From Brachionus plicatilis (Eukaryota; Rotifera; Eurotatoria; Ploima; Brachionidae), in the NCBI GenBank assembly GCA_010279815.1, contig QEOQ01000519.1, forward strand, positions 388,977-452,976: a stretch of 64,000 nucleotides of DNA. The letters are read 5' to 3'. This document shows positions 11,726 to 22,600 of this stretch, piece after piece. Every line of letters starts with the position of its first letter. Within the stretch, counting starts at the first letter, position 1. The notes below the pieces were generated by a model. That model ran no database searches. It worked only from the letters and a program-made list of their open reading frames with translations, and was not told the origin of the DNA. The position numbers were made by a program, and so were the translations under genes.

Positions 11726-13918
11726 TAATGTGGATTTCAATTCTTTGTGCTATGAAGACAAATAGAACGTCAGGTTAAATTTTTCGAGAGCCTTTCACCA
11801 AGAAGATTTTTATCATGTAAGACTAAAAGTTTTAGCGAATATATAAAGGTAGAAATATCTTAACTGAAGTTCTATTTCTCTTAATAATATAATACCTATA
11901 TTAAATATTCAGATTACAATCTAACTAAATTCATATTGAATAATAAAAAGACTTTATTTTTAGACAAAAAATAACAATAATTTTTTGTTTTAGCATGGGC
12001 TAGTTGGACTTAAGTGCATGGATCAAAAACGCGTCTTAGCTAGTGGTGCAGCATGATTAAATAGGAAATACGGCTTTAAGAAAAAACTAAATTTTTCGCA
12101 AATTTCTTTTTATTTTTAGAAAAAAATAATTTTGATTAGGAGAGTAAAACATTATTTGGAAAAAAAAATCAATCTTTTTAAATTGAAATTTAATTGTTTA
12201 GATGTTTTAATTTTTCCATATAAAAAAATACATTTGTTTAGGAGAATATTATTTTTATTTAAGATAATTACACTACCTTTAAAATTCTGGCACATTTTAG
12301 ATTTTTGACTATAAAATAACGCATGATAAATCTAAAAATAACATTTGATATTTTTTTAGAAAACTATTCCAACTATTTTCATCTATTGATCCATTAAGTT
12401 AATTTAATCCATTTAATAAATACGAAACAATTTGCATATTCTGCTACTTATTTAACTAATCTCTTTTACAAAATATTTTTGATCAAGTTTATTGATTTTT
12501 CTAGCATATTGGAATTCATTAATTTTTTTATTTTTATAAAAACTTGGAATCAACTTTTTTCTGATTAAAAAGACTAAATGATTTTAATCGTTTTTCTTCA
12601 AAAATTCCAAATTTTAAAATAAATCATTAAGGAATTTCGTATACACTAAAAAATTTATTATACATATCAAAAATTTTAAATAATCAATTATTAATTCTCA
12701 TCACTTTTTGATTCAAAATACACAGCCTTTATAAAAATTCAAAGAACGATCTATTAAAAGCATTGAGTTCATTTTTCAAATAAATCAAATTAAAAATTTC
12801 AAAATCTATTGCACAATTTAAAATTGTTAGAATTTCTAATTAATGTAAAAAATTTTGTTTAAAAATTGAAACCCAACTTAGTATACAATTAACAAAGCTA
12901 GGGTATTTTTGGATAAATTTAACTTAAAAATATTAGTCTTTAGAAAATTATCAAACGATTAATCAATTTTTTTTTAAACGCTAATTTTTATATACAGAGA
13001 TTTAAGACAATAAAAAAGAAATGCTTTTCACTTTTTGAAATGACGCTAATTCCCTTAAAAATAAGCAAAAAATTGACCAAAATTTTTTGATAATATTGTA
13101 TAAATTTTTCGCCAATTAACCATATTAGCCCATTTAAATAATTAAAAGTTTTTCCTTTCACCATCACTTGATCATCATTATGTAAAAAATTGTTTATTTA
13201 GGTCTTGTCAAATTTGATTCTTAGGGGTATAATTTTTGTACCCTGTAAAATTAAAAAAAAAATACATTTTAATAAATGATTAACAGAGCGAATGTTTAGC
13301 ATGAGATCAACTGAAAATAAATCAACAGGAGACTTAATTACGCAACAATCCAGGTAAATAATGGAACAAGTATGAGGCAAGTGTCAAATAAAAATGCCAT
13401 TTAAATTCAACAAATTTCAAAAGAATTCATTTTGGTCAATTGTTTAACAAAAACAAATAATTAAATTTTTAAATAAAGAAATTTGTTTTTATTTTAGATG
13501 AAAGTGAAAAATTTTTTTTGTTAAAAATTCTATAAACAAATTTCATTTTGTCAAGTCTGGACGCAAATCCATCGCAACAAAAATCCATTTATATTTAAGC
13601 GTTCTATGATTAGTTTAGTATTAACTGGACTTTGTTCACAAAAATTTTGTTATCAATATTTTTCAAAGCTATATATTTTCAAAGCTGGTAGTGAATCTTT
13701 TCTTTGTTGATTCGAAATGGACTATTATCCCAAAATGAGACTGGTAATTTGTTTTAAAAGTTAATTTAGCTAAATTAAAACAAATCTTTAAAATTAAAAC
13801 TTATATTTACAACATCCGCTATTTGCGGACCGAGTATATTTAGGCTAAAAAAAGTTATTTTAATTAGAGAATGAAATATATAAACAACATTTTAAGGACA
13901 CTTAATTTGTTTGATTAA
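11726..13918. other. Gene-free AT-rich stretch
   Basis: Homopolymer-rich sequence without a supportable gene. The small frames present are short and of biased composition. Confidence 0.5.
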
Positions 13919-14344
13919 AGTAAAGCATTTGTATTTGACATTCTAAGGACTCATATCAGCAAATTTGCAAAAGTTATTCGTATTCAAGAATTGAGCACAC
14001 ATATTGAAAATCGAACATTTAGAACCTTCAAGGTATCAGTTGAGTCTTATTCATCTACTGCAATGTTAACATGCTCTAATTGGCCAGGTAATATTGTCGT
14101 AAGTAGATGGAAAGCAAGCGGGAAAAGAACTGAAAAAGAGAACACAGAATCAGAATTTTCTAATAATTTAACTAAATCACAAAGTGATCAAAGGAATGAA
14201 AAAGAAGTTGAGACTCAAGAAAACAGGCAAGCTGCAAATGGAGAAAGTAGTGACAACGAACTAGTTGGTATTCTGGAGCAAACCGAGAGAATGGAATCGG
14301 ACAATGTCCGGGACTGTGAAGATCAGGCAAATCTTAATGTTTAA
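13919..14344 (+). pseudogene. Retrotransposon ORF1 protein, C-terminal part
   Basis: The open frame runs from just after a TAA at 13916 to a TAA at 14342-14344, about 141 codons. It lacks an ATG at its 5' edge. The first 60 residues contain RTFKVSVESY followed by a NWPGNIVVSRW stretch; this FKV...WP.g..v..w pattern closes the RNA-binding ORF1 region in many invertebrate LINEs. The rest is Glu/Asn/Lys-rich and probably disordered. The spacing to ORF2 is 68 nt. The N-terminal half is missing, so this copy probably makes no normal ORF1 protein. Assignment rests on position and one motif. Confidence 0.6.
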
Positions 14345-14412
14345 GTGTTTGTTGTTATTATTTTTACTTTTATTTTCTAAAAAAGTTAAACTATATTTTT
14401 TTTTATATAAAA

Positions 14413-17400
14413 ATGATTAAGTTAGCTAGCTTTAATTGTAAAAATTTTAAATCAAATTTTAACACAGTTCAGAAAATTCTAGAAATGAACGACATAGTAT
14501 TTATTATTGAACATTGGTTAGGTCAAGAAGAAGCTCATTTAGTTAAAATGATTGACACAACAGACTTTAATATTGTATTCAAAAGTGACTTTTCTTTATA
14601 TGAGAGTAGACAAGGAAGACCATTTGGGGGCAAAATGTGGCTTGTTAAAAAAGCACTTAATATAATTTCTTACACGGAATTAAGTAATGATGTAAGTGTG
14701 ATTTCTATTGAGCTTAATGATGGAAATACTTTTCAAATTTATGGCGGATGGCTTAAATTTGATGATAACTCAACTGAGTCCTTTGCTGAATTTAGATCCA
14801 ATATCTTGATGTTGGAAAGTGAAATAAAAAATAACCGAGAAAAGGGAACTTCTTTTATCTTGTTAGGTGACTGGAATGCAGACTTAAAGCGTGGAAAGCG
14901 CTTTGACAAAATTTTGAAGAATTTTGTAGAAAATAATAATCTTGAAATATCTGATAATTATGATCAAAATCAAATTGGGTACACTTATAGAAATGGGAAT
15001 TATAAGGCGCAACTCGACCATATGATGTGGTCAAAAACGAGTAACACTCTTTCATTCTCTAGTTTCAAAGTGATAAATGACTTAGACAATTTTAGTGATC
15101 ATCTCCCGATATCCGCCGATGTAAAAATAAATTGTAAGGAAACCCCAAAATACTCAGAGAATAAGAATTTTTATCGTTTTAGCTGGGAAAATTTAGATTT
15201 CGTCGAAAAATACAATAAATTTTTAGACGAAGAATCAAATAACTTAAATGAATATTTTTCAGTGTACCCAACTCAAACAGTAATTAACTCTCTTTATAAA
15301 GATCTGTGTAAAACCCTTATCTGTTCAGCTCGTAGGGCTGACAAAGAAGTTAAAAGTAATATTAGGCTGATAAGAACTCTCGAGAGGGGTTCTAAAAAAA
15401 AGGATTATGAACTTTCGAAGCGTATTAAAGACCTAGATTCAACTATTTACGATTTTAAGGTGAAGTTAAGGGATACCAATCTTCAATTACAAAAAAATTA
15501 CATAAGAGCTCATATATCTAACCTTCGGCGTGAAATGAGAAATTTAAATAAACAAGCTATAAAAGCTGCTAACTCAAAGAAAACAACAAATTTTGAAAAA
15601 TTATTTAAGTATAATCGTAGCAGATTTTGGAGAGAGGTTTCAAAATTTAAAAAAGGAGATACTATCAAGTCACAAAATCTTGATATGAGTCGCTTTGAGC
15701 TTTTTTACAAGGACCTTTTTTGCTCAAGTAAGGCCTTAAACACCGATGAGCATAAAATAATTGAAAATGAAGTTTCTTCTTTTAGCAGATATATACAGAA
15801 CAAAGCTTACGAATATTATGTAACAGAATTTGAGATAAATTCAGCTATCAAAAATTTAAAAAAAAATAAAGCAGTAGGCTTTGATGATATACCAGCTGAA
15901 ATGATAATTTATTCAAAATCAACTAAATTTAAAAAAATTCTAATCCTTTTTTATTCAATTATTTTTAATTCTGGGTTCATTCCTGAAAATATAAATACAT
16001 GCATTGTCACTCCAATTCCAAAAGGTAAAACTGAGTCTAAAGCACCAGAAGATTTTAGACCGATATCGGTTTCCTCAAGTTTTGCTGGTATTCTAGAGCA
16101 TATAATATTACAAAATATAGACATTAGAAGAAAAATTCACAAAAATCAATTTGGCTATAAAAACCAGTACTCGTGTAAACACGCGTATTTTCTAGTTAAT
16201 GAAAATATCCAATATTATAATGTTAACAAAACGAATGTTTACATGGCCAGTTTAGATGCCCAGAAGGCTTTCGACAGACTGTGGAGGAAAGGCTTGTTTT
16301 ATAAGCTAAAAAAAGAAATACCTGAAATGTTTTGGAGAACATTGTATAATTATTATGAAGCATCAAAAGTTGTCGTTAAATTCAATGATAGGAAATCAAA
16401 TCCTTTCATCATCACTGATGGAGTAAAGCAAGGGGGGATTTTATCACCTTATTTATTCAATTTTTACATAAATGAGCTCTTAGATACTTGCGATAGTCTC
16501 AAAATTGGGTGCAGAATAGGTCCTCATAATGTATCTATAATTGCGTACTGTGATGATATTGTTCTTCTTAGTCCAACAAGATTCCATTTGAAGCTCCTTC
16601 TAGATAAATGTAGCCTGTTTGGAACTCAATGGAAAATAAATTTTAACCCGAAAAAATCTGTAATATATTGTTCAGAGCACCAAGGAAACAAATTGAATGT
16701 AAAAAGGGATTTCTTTTTAAATGGGAGCATTCTTGAAAGAGTCTCTAACTTAACATATCTTGGTCTTCCGATTGGTAACCAAAATTTCTTAAATAAGTAC
16801 TGGGATGAAAAAGTCAATAAAGTTCAGAGGGCTTTATATTCATTAAGGGGAATAGGATGTAGGGCATATGGGTTGAATCCTATAGTTCTAGCTAAAATCT
16901 TTAATATTTACTGTCAACCAATCATGAGCTATGGCTTAGAAATGTGCTTTATTAAAAAAACAAAATTGAGCGAGTATGATAAATCTCAAGCTTGTCTGAT
17001 TAAAAGAAATCTTGGTCTATCCAAGTTTGCAAGAAACACTCTCCTATTAAATGCTCTAAGGGTTAATAAAATTAGTAAGCTTTACTTAAAGTATAAAATA
17101 CTATTTTTTCAACAAATTAAAAGTCTAGAAAAAGTCAAAGTTGTTTTCGATTATCTCAAGAACTACTATACCAACAATAAATGTCCGCAGAATTCTTTCA
17201 TTAACCAGTTAAAAGAAACAACAGAGATAGTTGGTAACTTGGAAGCTCTAAATTTTAAAGACTGTTTGTTGAGGCTAAATGAGCATTTTGATATTAAATT
17301 GGATAATATCAATAAAGATGAATTAATTAGGAAAATAGTTAATCTTTGTCGTTTGATTTCTGAGGATGAACTGAACTCCTCTTTCTATAAAAATATTTTA

Positions 17401-17430
17401 TACAAAGTTCTTGGTGAACAAGTAACTTAA
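14413..17430 (+). CDS. Retrotransposon ORF2: AP endonuclease plus reverse transcriptase, 1005 aa
   Basis: A real ATG at 14413 opens a frame of 1005 codons ending at TAA. Residues 1-235 form an APE-type endonuclease that nicks target DNA: SFNCKN (Asn near 8), IIEHWL (Glu 33), LLGDWNADL, YRNG...LDHMMWS and the terminal SDHLPISA. The reverse transcriptase follows at about 470-800: DFRPISVSSS, KNQFGYKNQYSCKHA, ASLDAQKAFDRLW, GVKQGGILSPYLFN, the catalytic IAYCDDIVLLS at about 712, then a KINFNPKKSV and YLGLPIG block. The catalytic box is YCDD, not the common YADD. The C-terminal 200 residues have no RNase H or zinc knuckle that I recognise. No stop or frameshift interrupts it, suggesting recent insertion, though the truncated ORF1 argues against autonomous activity. 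Confidence 0.95.
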   Translation: MIKLASFNCKNFKSNFNTVQKILEMNDIVFIIEHWLGQEEAHLVKMIDTTDFNIVFKSDFSLYESRQGRPFGGKMWLVKKALNIISYTELSNDVSVISIELNDGNTFQIYGGWLKFDDNSTESFAEFRSNILMLESEIKNNREKGTSFILLGDWNADLKRGKRFDKILKNFVENNNLEISDNYDQNQIGYTYRNGNYKAQLDHMMWSKTSNTLSFSSFKVINDLDNFSDHLPISADVKINCKETPKYSENKNFYRFSWENLDFVEKYNKFLDEESNNLNEYFSVYPTQTVINSLYKDLCKTLICSARRADKEVKSNIRLIRTLERGSKKKDYELSKRIKDLDSTIYDFKVKLRDTNLQLQKNYIRAHISNLRREMRNLNKQAIKAANSKKTTNFEKLFKYNRSRFWREVSKFKKGDTIKSQNLDMSRFELFYKDLFCSSKALNTDEHKIIENEVSSFSRYIQNKAYEYYVTEFEINSAIKNLKKNKAVGFDDIPAEMIIYSKSTKFKKILILFYSIIFNSGFIPENINTCIVTPIPKGKTESKAPEDFRPISVSSSFAGILEHIILQNIDIRRKIHKNQFGYKNQYSCKHAYFLVNENIQYYNVNKTNVYMASLDAQKAFDRLWRKGLFYKLKKEIPEMFWRTLYNYYEASKVVVKFNDRKSNPFIITDGVKQGGILSPYLFNFYINELLDTCDSLKIGCRIGPHNVSIIAYCDDIVLLSPTRFHLKLLLDKCSLFGTQWKINFNPKKSVIYCSEHQGNKLNVKRDFFLNGSILERVSNLTYLGLPIGNQNFLNKYWDEKVNKVQRALYSLRGIGCRAYGLNPIVLAKIFNIYCQPIMSYGLEMCFIKKTKLSEYDKSQACLIKRNLGLSKFARNTLLLNALRVNKISKLYLKYKILFFQQIKSLEKVKVVFDYLKNYYTNNKCPQNSFINQLKETTEIVGNLEALNFKDCLLRLNEHFDIKLDNINKDELIRKIVNLCRLISEDELNSSFYKNILYKVLGEQVT

Positions 17431-17500
17431 GTTTTCTTTCTTTTTTTTAATTTATAATATTTTCTATATATTTTTTTTATTTTAAATCGTCTATGGGACG

Positions 17501-19180
17501 TAGTTTAATTTTTCAACAAATAATATTTGATTACAAATGTTAATTGAGTGAATATTTGATATTTGAACTTATAAAATACTTTCGGTCAATTTTGAGCTTT
17601 TCAGTATATATCAAATTTAACTAGGGTCACTATTTTCAAATGTTTAAAAATTAAAAAAAATTATGTAACTTTGTTTAAATTGGCAAAAGATTGTTTGTGG
17701 AATATAATTTATTTTTGTGGAAGACTAAAAAATTATTTAAATATTGACAAAGAGCAGTTCTACGAGTTCAAATAAATTCAATTTTGAAAAAATTTTTTGA
17801 ATATATTTTTTTATATACCAAGACATTTCTTTGTGTGTGTGTGTACACACAAACCTTTAAAAGTTGGCCCAACAAATTACAAACTAAAAAAACTTGTTGA
17901 GGATCACGTAAAGTACAGTACATTGGACCATTTTAAAAAAAATTTAAATTTAGATAAAAATCTTTTCCAGTTGGAATGATTGAAAATAAGCAGAATTAAG
18001 ATATTTTTATCCGATTCATCATTATTAGAATAATTATAACCAACAAAAAAATTAAGCTCAGTGCTCTATCTGCTTCTACTCAAACCCTCAATTTTCTAAA
18101 TTTGTTTGTCCAAGAAGTTGGCCAAATTAAGCGATTCGAAATCAGAATGTTTTCGAAACAAACAAACCGTATATCCATATGAATGCAATTAAAACTTTAG
18201 TCTAGTTTAAATTAAGCCTGGCCATGGAAAATTCAGTTATCCTTAGCAAATATTTATTTTCAATAAAAATTTATCCTTAGTTTTATTCAAATTTTAGAAT
18301 CTACCTGATTAAGAAGACTTTTGTTTTATTGATTATTTTGCCTAAATTCAAATATTTATAAATTTTAAGACAATTCACCTTCTCAATTAAAACTTTTCAT
18401 CAGGAAATCCGGTTTGATTAGTTCGAACGATTCTGACCTCAAAATTTGATGGGATTTTGAGCTTACTTTGATTTAGATTGATGATTTATGACCATTTTTA
18501 GAACTGAACTGACAGCAGACCAGGAAACGTAGCCAATTTAAATATCAACTTTTTTGCACAGAACGCGTCTATCATGTTACAACAAAAGCTTGGGCTAATT
18601 TCTTTTTTTTTAGAAAAAAATAAAGAATGATATTAAATTTGGCCTAACATCGAATTTGATACACACACCGGGCGGCTTTTTAGCTTTTCTTTGTTATTAA
18701 AACTAATTACAATTGTTTTTACTCGAATAAATATGTAAATTCTTGAATTAAACATGGTATAGATATACTTAGGAAAATTAACCTATTTTTTTTCTTTCAA
18801 AAGTCTATTCTTTGCACCTAATGATTTTTAAAATAAAAAATTTCCCACAAGCCATCCGACCAAACATTGTTTATGTTTAAAAAATATTTTATTAAAATAT
18901 ATACAATTAATTTAATAATTAACATGGGTCTAAGAGGAATGATAGGAGAAACAAAAACATCTATCCACCGGTCTAAAACCGGAAAGTAATTTTGTCTACA
19001 TTAAATTGTTTATTGCTTAGGCGACCAGTCGAAAAAAAAACGAAAGTGGTTTTTTTCTTATTTTTTTTTAATTAAAATTTGTGTGATTTTTAATGTGTCG
19101 ATTTAAATTATGACTTTATTGGAATATCAAGACTGCAAGCGTTCAAGAAAAGTGCTCTAAACAAATTATTAATATTATTA
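17501..19180. other. Gene-free stretch with short (GT)n/(AC)n run
   Basis: AT-rich DNA. A GTGTGTGTGTGTACACAC microsatellite at about 17833-17850 is the only regular feature. No supportable gene. Confidence 0.5.
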
Positions 19181-19183
19181 AAA

Positions 19184-19612
19184 TATAAAATCATCGGCCA
19201 GTGTTCGGTACCTTACGGGAACAGTCTAGTCTCAGCACGAAAGTCAAACTAGTCTCTTGAATTTCTATAAATATGTAAGTTAATACAATATTTATTTGAT
19301 TATTGCTTTATTATAATAAAAAAGTATTATTTTTTTTATTTTCGAATAGAGTCTAAAACAACATGATATTTATTAAAATTAGTTGATATATTTAATTTTG
19401 TAGACATATATATTTTATTGCTTTTTTATATAACCTTTGGTAATGTAGCCTAATCTAGCAGAATTGGGTGAAAACAATTACGATGTTGGATTAATATACA
19501 AAAAATTGCATGAGAGTGACTTTTAAGGTACAATAGAGGACTTTGTTGAAGCTGATTTAGATAAGCTCATATTTGGTTTGTTTCACATAGAACATTTGGA
19601 TGGCAAATAAAG
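19184..19612 (+). pseudogene. Small broken or non-coding transcription unit
   Basis: A TATAAAA box at 19184-19190 is followed by a stretch of balanced composition (about 19190-19274) that ends in a donor-like GTAAGT at 19275. A T-rich tract and TAG acceptor lie at about 19447-19449. The following exon-like piece has the frame PNLAELGENNYDVGLIYKKL...HESDF, a TAA, then GTIEDFVEADLDKLIFGLFH...IEHLDGK and a second TAA, with an AATAAA at about 19606. There is no ATG in frame. The composition looks coding, so this may be a decayed gene with one nonsense codon, a non-coding RNA, or a gene whose splicing I misread. The product is not recognised. Confidence 0.35.
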
Positions 19613-22600
19613 ATTTTGATGTTTTATGATCAAGAGTCTTTAGAAAACTAGCTTAAGTGTTTGTTTTTGTACTTGAATTAATTTCATAAGAAAATTTCTT
19701 ATTTATTTAAGAGAAAATGATGGATTCCATACTCTCACGCTTACTGTCAGATATTTTCCATTATTAAAGCCAAATGTTATTTTTGTATGAAAAATACATT
19801 TTTATTTGTTCCAATTATTTACCAAAGATTTTTGTTTATGAAATTTTTTTAAATTTGTTTTATTTTTCTTTTAGGTCTTGATAAAAATTTTAAATATTAT
19901 AAATGAAGCTGAAAAATAGAAAAAAAACATAATTTTCTATTCTAGAATTTAAGAAACATTACAAAAGTTATATGTTCGGTGTATATTCTTTAAAAAAAAT
20001 TTTAATTTTTAAATGAAATCAAGATGAAAAAAATTTTTTTTTTTTTATTTATTTATTTTTATTTGATAAAATAATTTGGGAATAGCCCAGGCATTTTGTA
20101 ATGAGACGTAGTCCTCCTTTTCAGTCAAATGAGATGAAGTTAGAAATGAAAAAAAAATAAAAAAATTTGAATAAAAACAAAATATTAAATTTTGCTCATA
20201 AAATACTTTTTTGTAAAAGAGGCAAAATACTAGTAGTGCAAAAGTTGGAGCAAAAAAATCTTTTAATAATCATTACAATTTAAAAACTGAAGGTTTAATG
20301 TTTTGCACGCTTTGTTTCCTGTCTGGTATAAATTTATTAAATCTTGACTCTGTATTTAAAATTTTTCTCTGAAAATTTAATTGCAGGATTTAATTTAAAT
20401 GCAAAGTTAACAATTTTTACCAGCCATAAAGCCAATTTCGATAAATTTTACACTAAGAATCTCGATACAAAGATGACATTTAAACAGTGTAATATAGAAG
20501 TCATCATATTTTTTTTATAAATTTTATTGATTTAATTTTTTTTTTATTTTTTTATAGCTTTGTACTTTTATATTTAATTTTTTTGTCATCGGCGAATCTG
20601 GCGTAACTTTTAAAATAAATAAATAGTAATAATTAATAAATCATATTTTTAGAGATTTTTTATCCTGAAAAATGCTCAAAGGGTTGAATAAAAATTTTGA
20701 AAACAAAGAGTGGAATATCATCAGTTGTCTTAGTGTGTTTGTGTTAGACGGGTTTATCTTATAATAAAAATATAAAGATGATATCAGGGGCCTTTTAAAA
20801 CAAAAATAATTAGAGGTTTTTAAAGCTTTTTCGTTTTATTTTTTAATTATTCTGATAATTTTTATCTTGTTTTTTTATTTTAATCAAATAAAAATTTCAA
20901 ATTATAATAAGAAAAACCCCAAAATTAAGTCCTCAATAACTCGCTGAATCGGATGACACCGAGAAATTAATCACACCGTAAATAATTTAAAAAGATTTTA
21001 GATAAAAATCTAAATTTAATTTGCGATCAAAATTTTTATGATTAAGAGCTTTTATTTTGATAAGTTCTAGAATTTTTTGATTATTCCTGAGGGTAAATGA
21101 TTTAGTTTAGCTCGTTTTGAACTCGGTCATTATTGAATAACTCTGATGGATATAGTGCTTGCATAAAAATTTTAGTCCAATTCCCCCAAAAAAAAATAAC
21201 ACGAGCTTTGGCTTAAATCTGTAGTTTTCAGGAAATTCAATTTTTAATTAATGGTCATAAATAATAACTGCACTTTTCATCATAGCTATTAGACTATTTA
21301 TGAGCAGAAAAAAAATTCATGAAAGGCTATAGTTAATATTTCAAAATTAATTAAGAGTTTAATTTCCAGAAAGAAATCTTGGCCTTTGAGATTTTGCTGA
21401 TTGCTGATTAAAAAAAAATGAAATAAGACTTGATTTTTTATTTTGATAAAAAAAATTTATCATAAATAAAAAAATTAATTTCAGAGCATAAATCTGTTTA
21501 AATGGAACACAAATCATTTTTGTCACCTCAAATCCCACTGGTACACATAAATCAAAATTCAGTAGGTTCTTAAGACAACATGTTCAATTAAGATAAGGAA
21601 ATTTAGACTAGGTTAAGATTTAAAGCCGGCAAACGGACAGTTAAAACATTCGGTGGCTATTTTTTGTACCAAGCACTCGAAATCTAATCAGCTTGTCTAA
21701 ACTTCTAATTCATTGATTAGTTTCGCGTGTTCAAGTGGAAAACATATAATTTAAAAATCCGTTTTGGGGACCCGAGGCATTTAATTATCAGAAAAGTTTA
21801 TCTCAACTGAAGTTTAGAGTGTAAATAAGAGAAAAACGGGACTCAAACACAAACAGAATGATTTATGCCAAATGTAGTGGTTTTTTAATGAGATTGGGCT
21901 GATCAATCAAATATTTGAGGCTTCTTGCCAAGCAAACAGAAGAAATAGTGAGATTAAACCGTCCGAATAGCTCTGCATGAACTGCTACATCATTTTACAT
22001 CTGTTCATTATTTTTCTATTCATTTGCAAAGCCCGGCTTAGAGGTTATCATAAATTTTCATTTTATTCAATTAATCTTTCTTTTGTTAGAGTTAAGTTGC
22101 ACTAGAAAAATTAGATTTTTTCTCTAGATTTAGATTAACTAATAAATTATCTTGTAACAAAATTTAGTGTTAATAAATATTCAAAAATTTAACAATCAAT
22201 ATTTGCCGATGCTCAATCGATTAATTCCAAAACTAATATTTTTCAAGCTAAATATTTGAGACCAGCAATGATGGCAAATAGAATATTTTAAGTTCAGATT
22301 TTAGAAATGGATATGTTTAGAATCAAAATAGAGAGAAAAAATTTAAATTAAATTAATTTAGATAACGGTGCAGTAAATTAGATGGTCAACAAAAAAATAT
22401 GGTCAACGACCTAAAAATTAAAACATGCGGAACGATTACAAAACTTTTTATTTTTTTATTTTTTATTGAGCAATAAAATAAATTTTTACAAATATTTTAG
22501 AAAATATTTTCATTATTTAACAAGTTAATTTTTTTCTCTGTCTTTTGCTTTAAAATATAAACAATAAATTAGAAAAAAAAAAAAGAAAAAAATTAAAATT

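Larger units (their letters stand above)
13919..17500 (+). mobile_element. Non-LTR retrotransposon, 5'-truncated, with open ORF2
   Basis: Contains the 3' part of an ORF1 and a full open ORF2 in the usual LINE order on the plus strand. The ORF1 frame is closed by a TAA at 13916-13918 and no earlier ORF1 sequence was recognised, so the 5' end is truncated or altered. The 3' UTR is T-rich; I could not fix the 3' end or a target-site duplication, so the right border is approximate. Confidence 0.85.
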
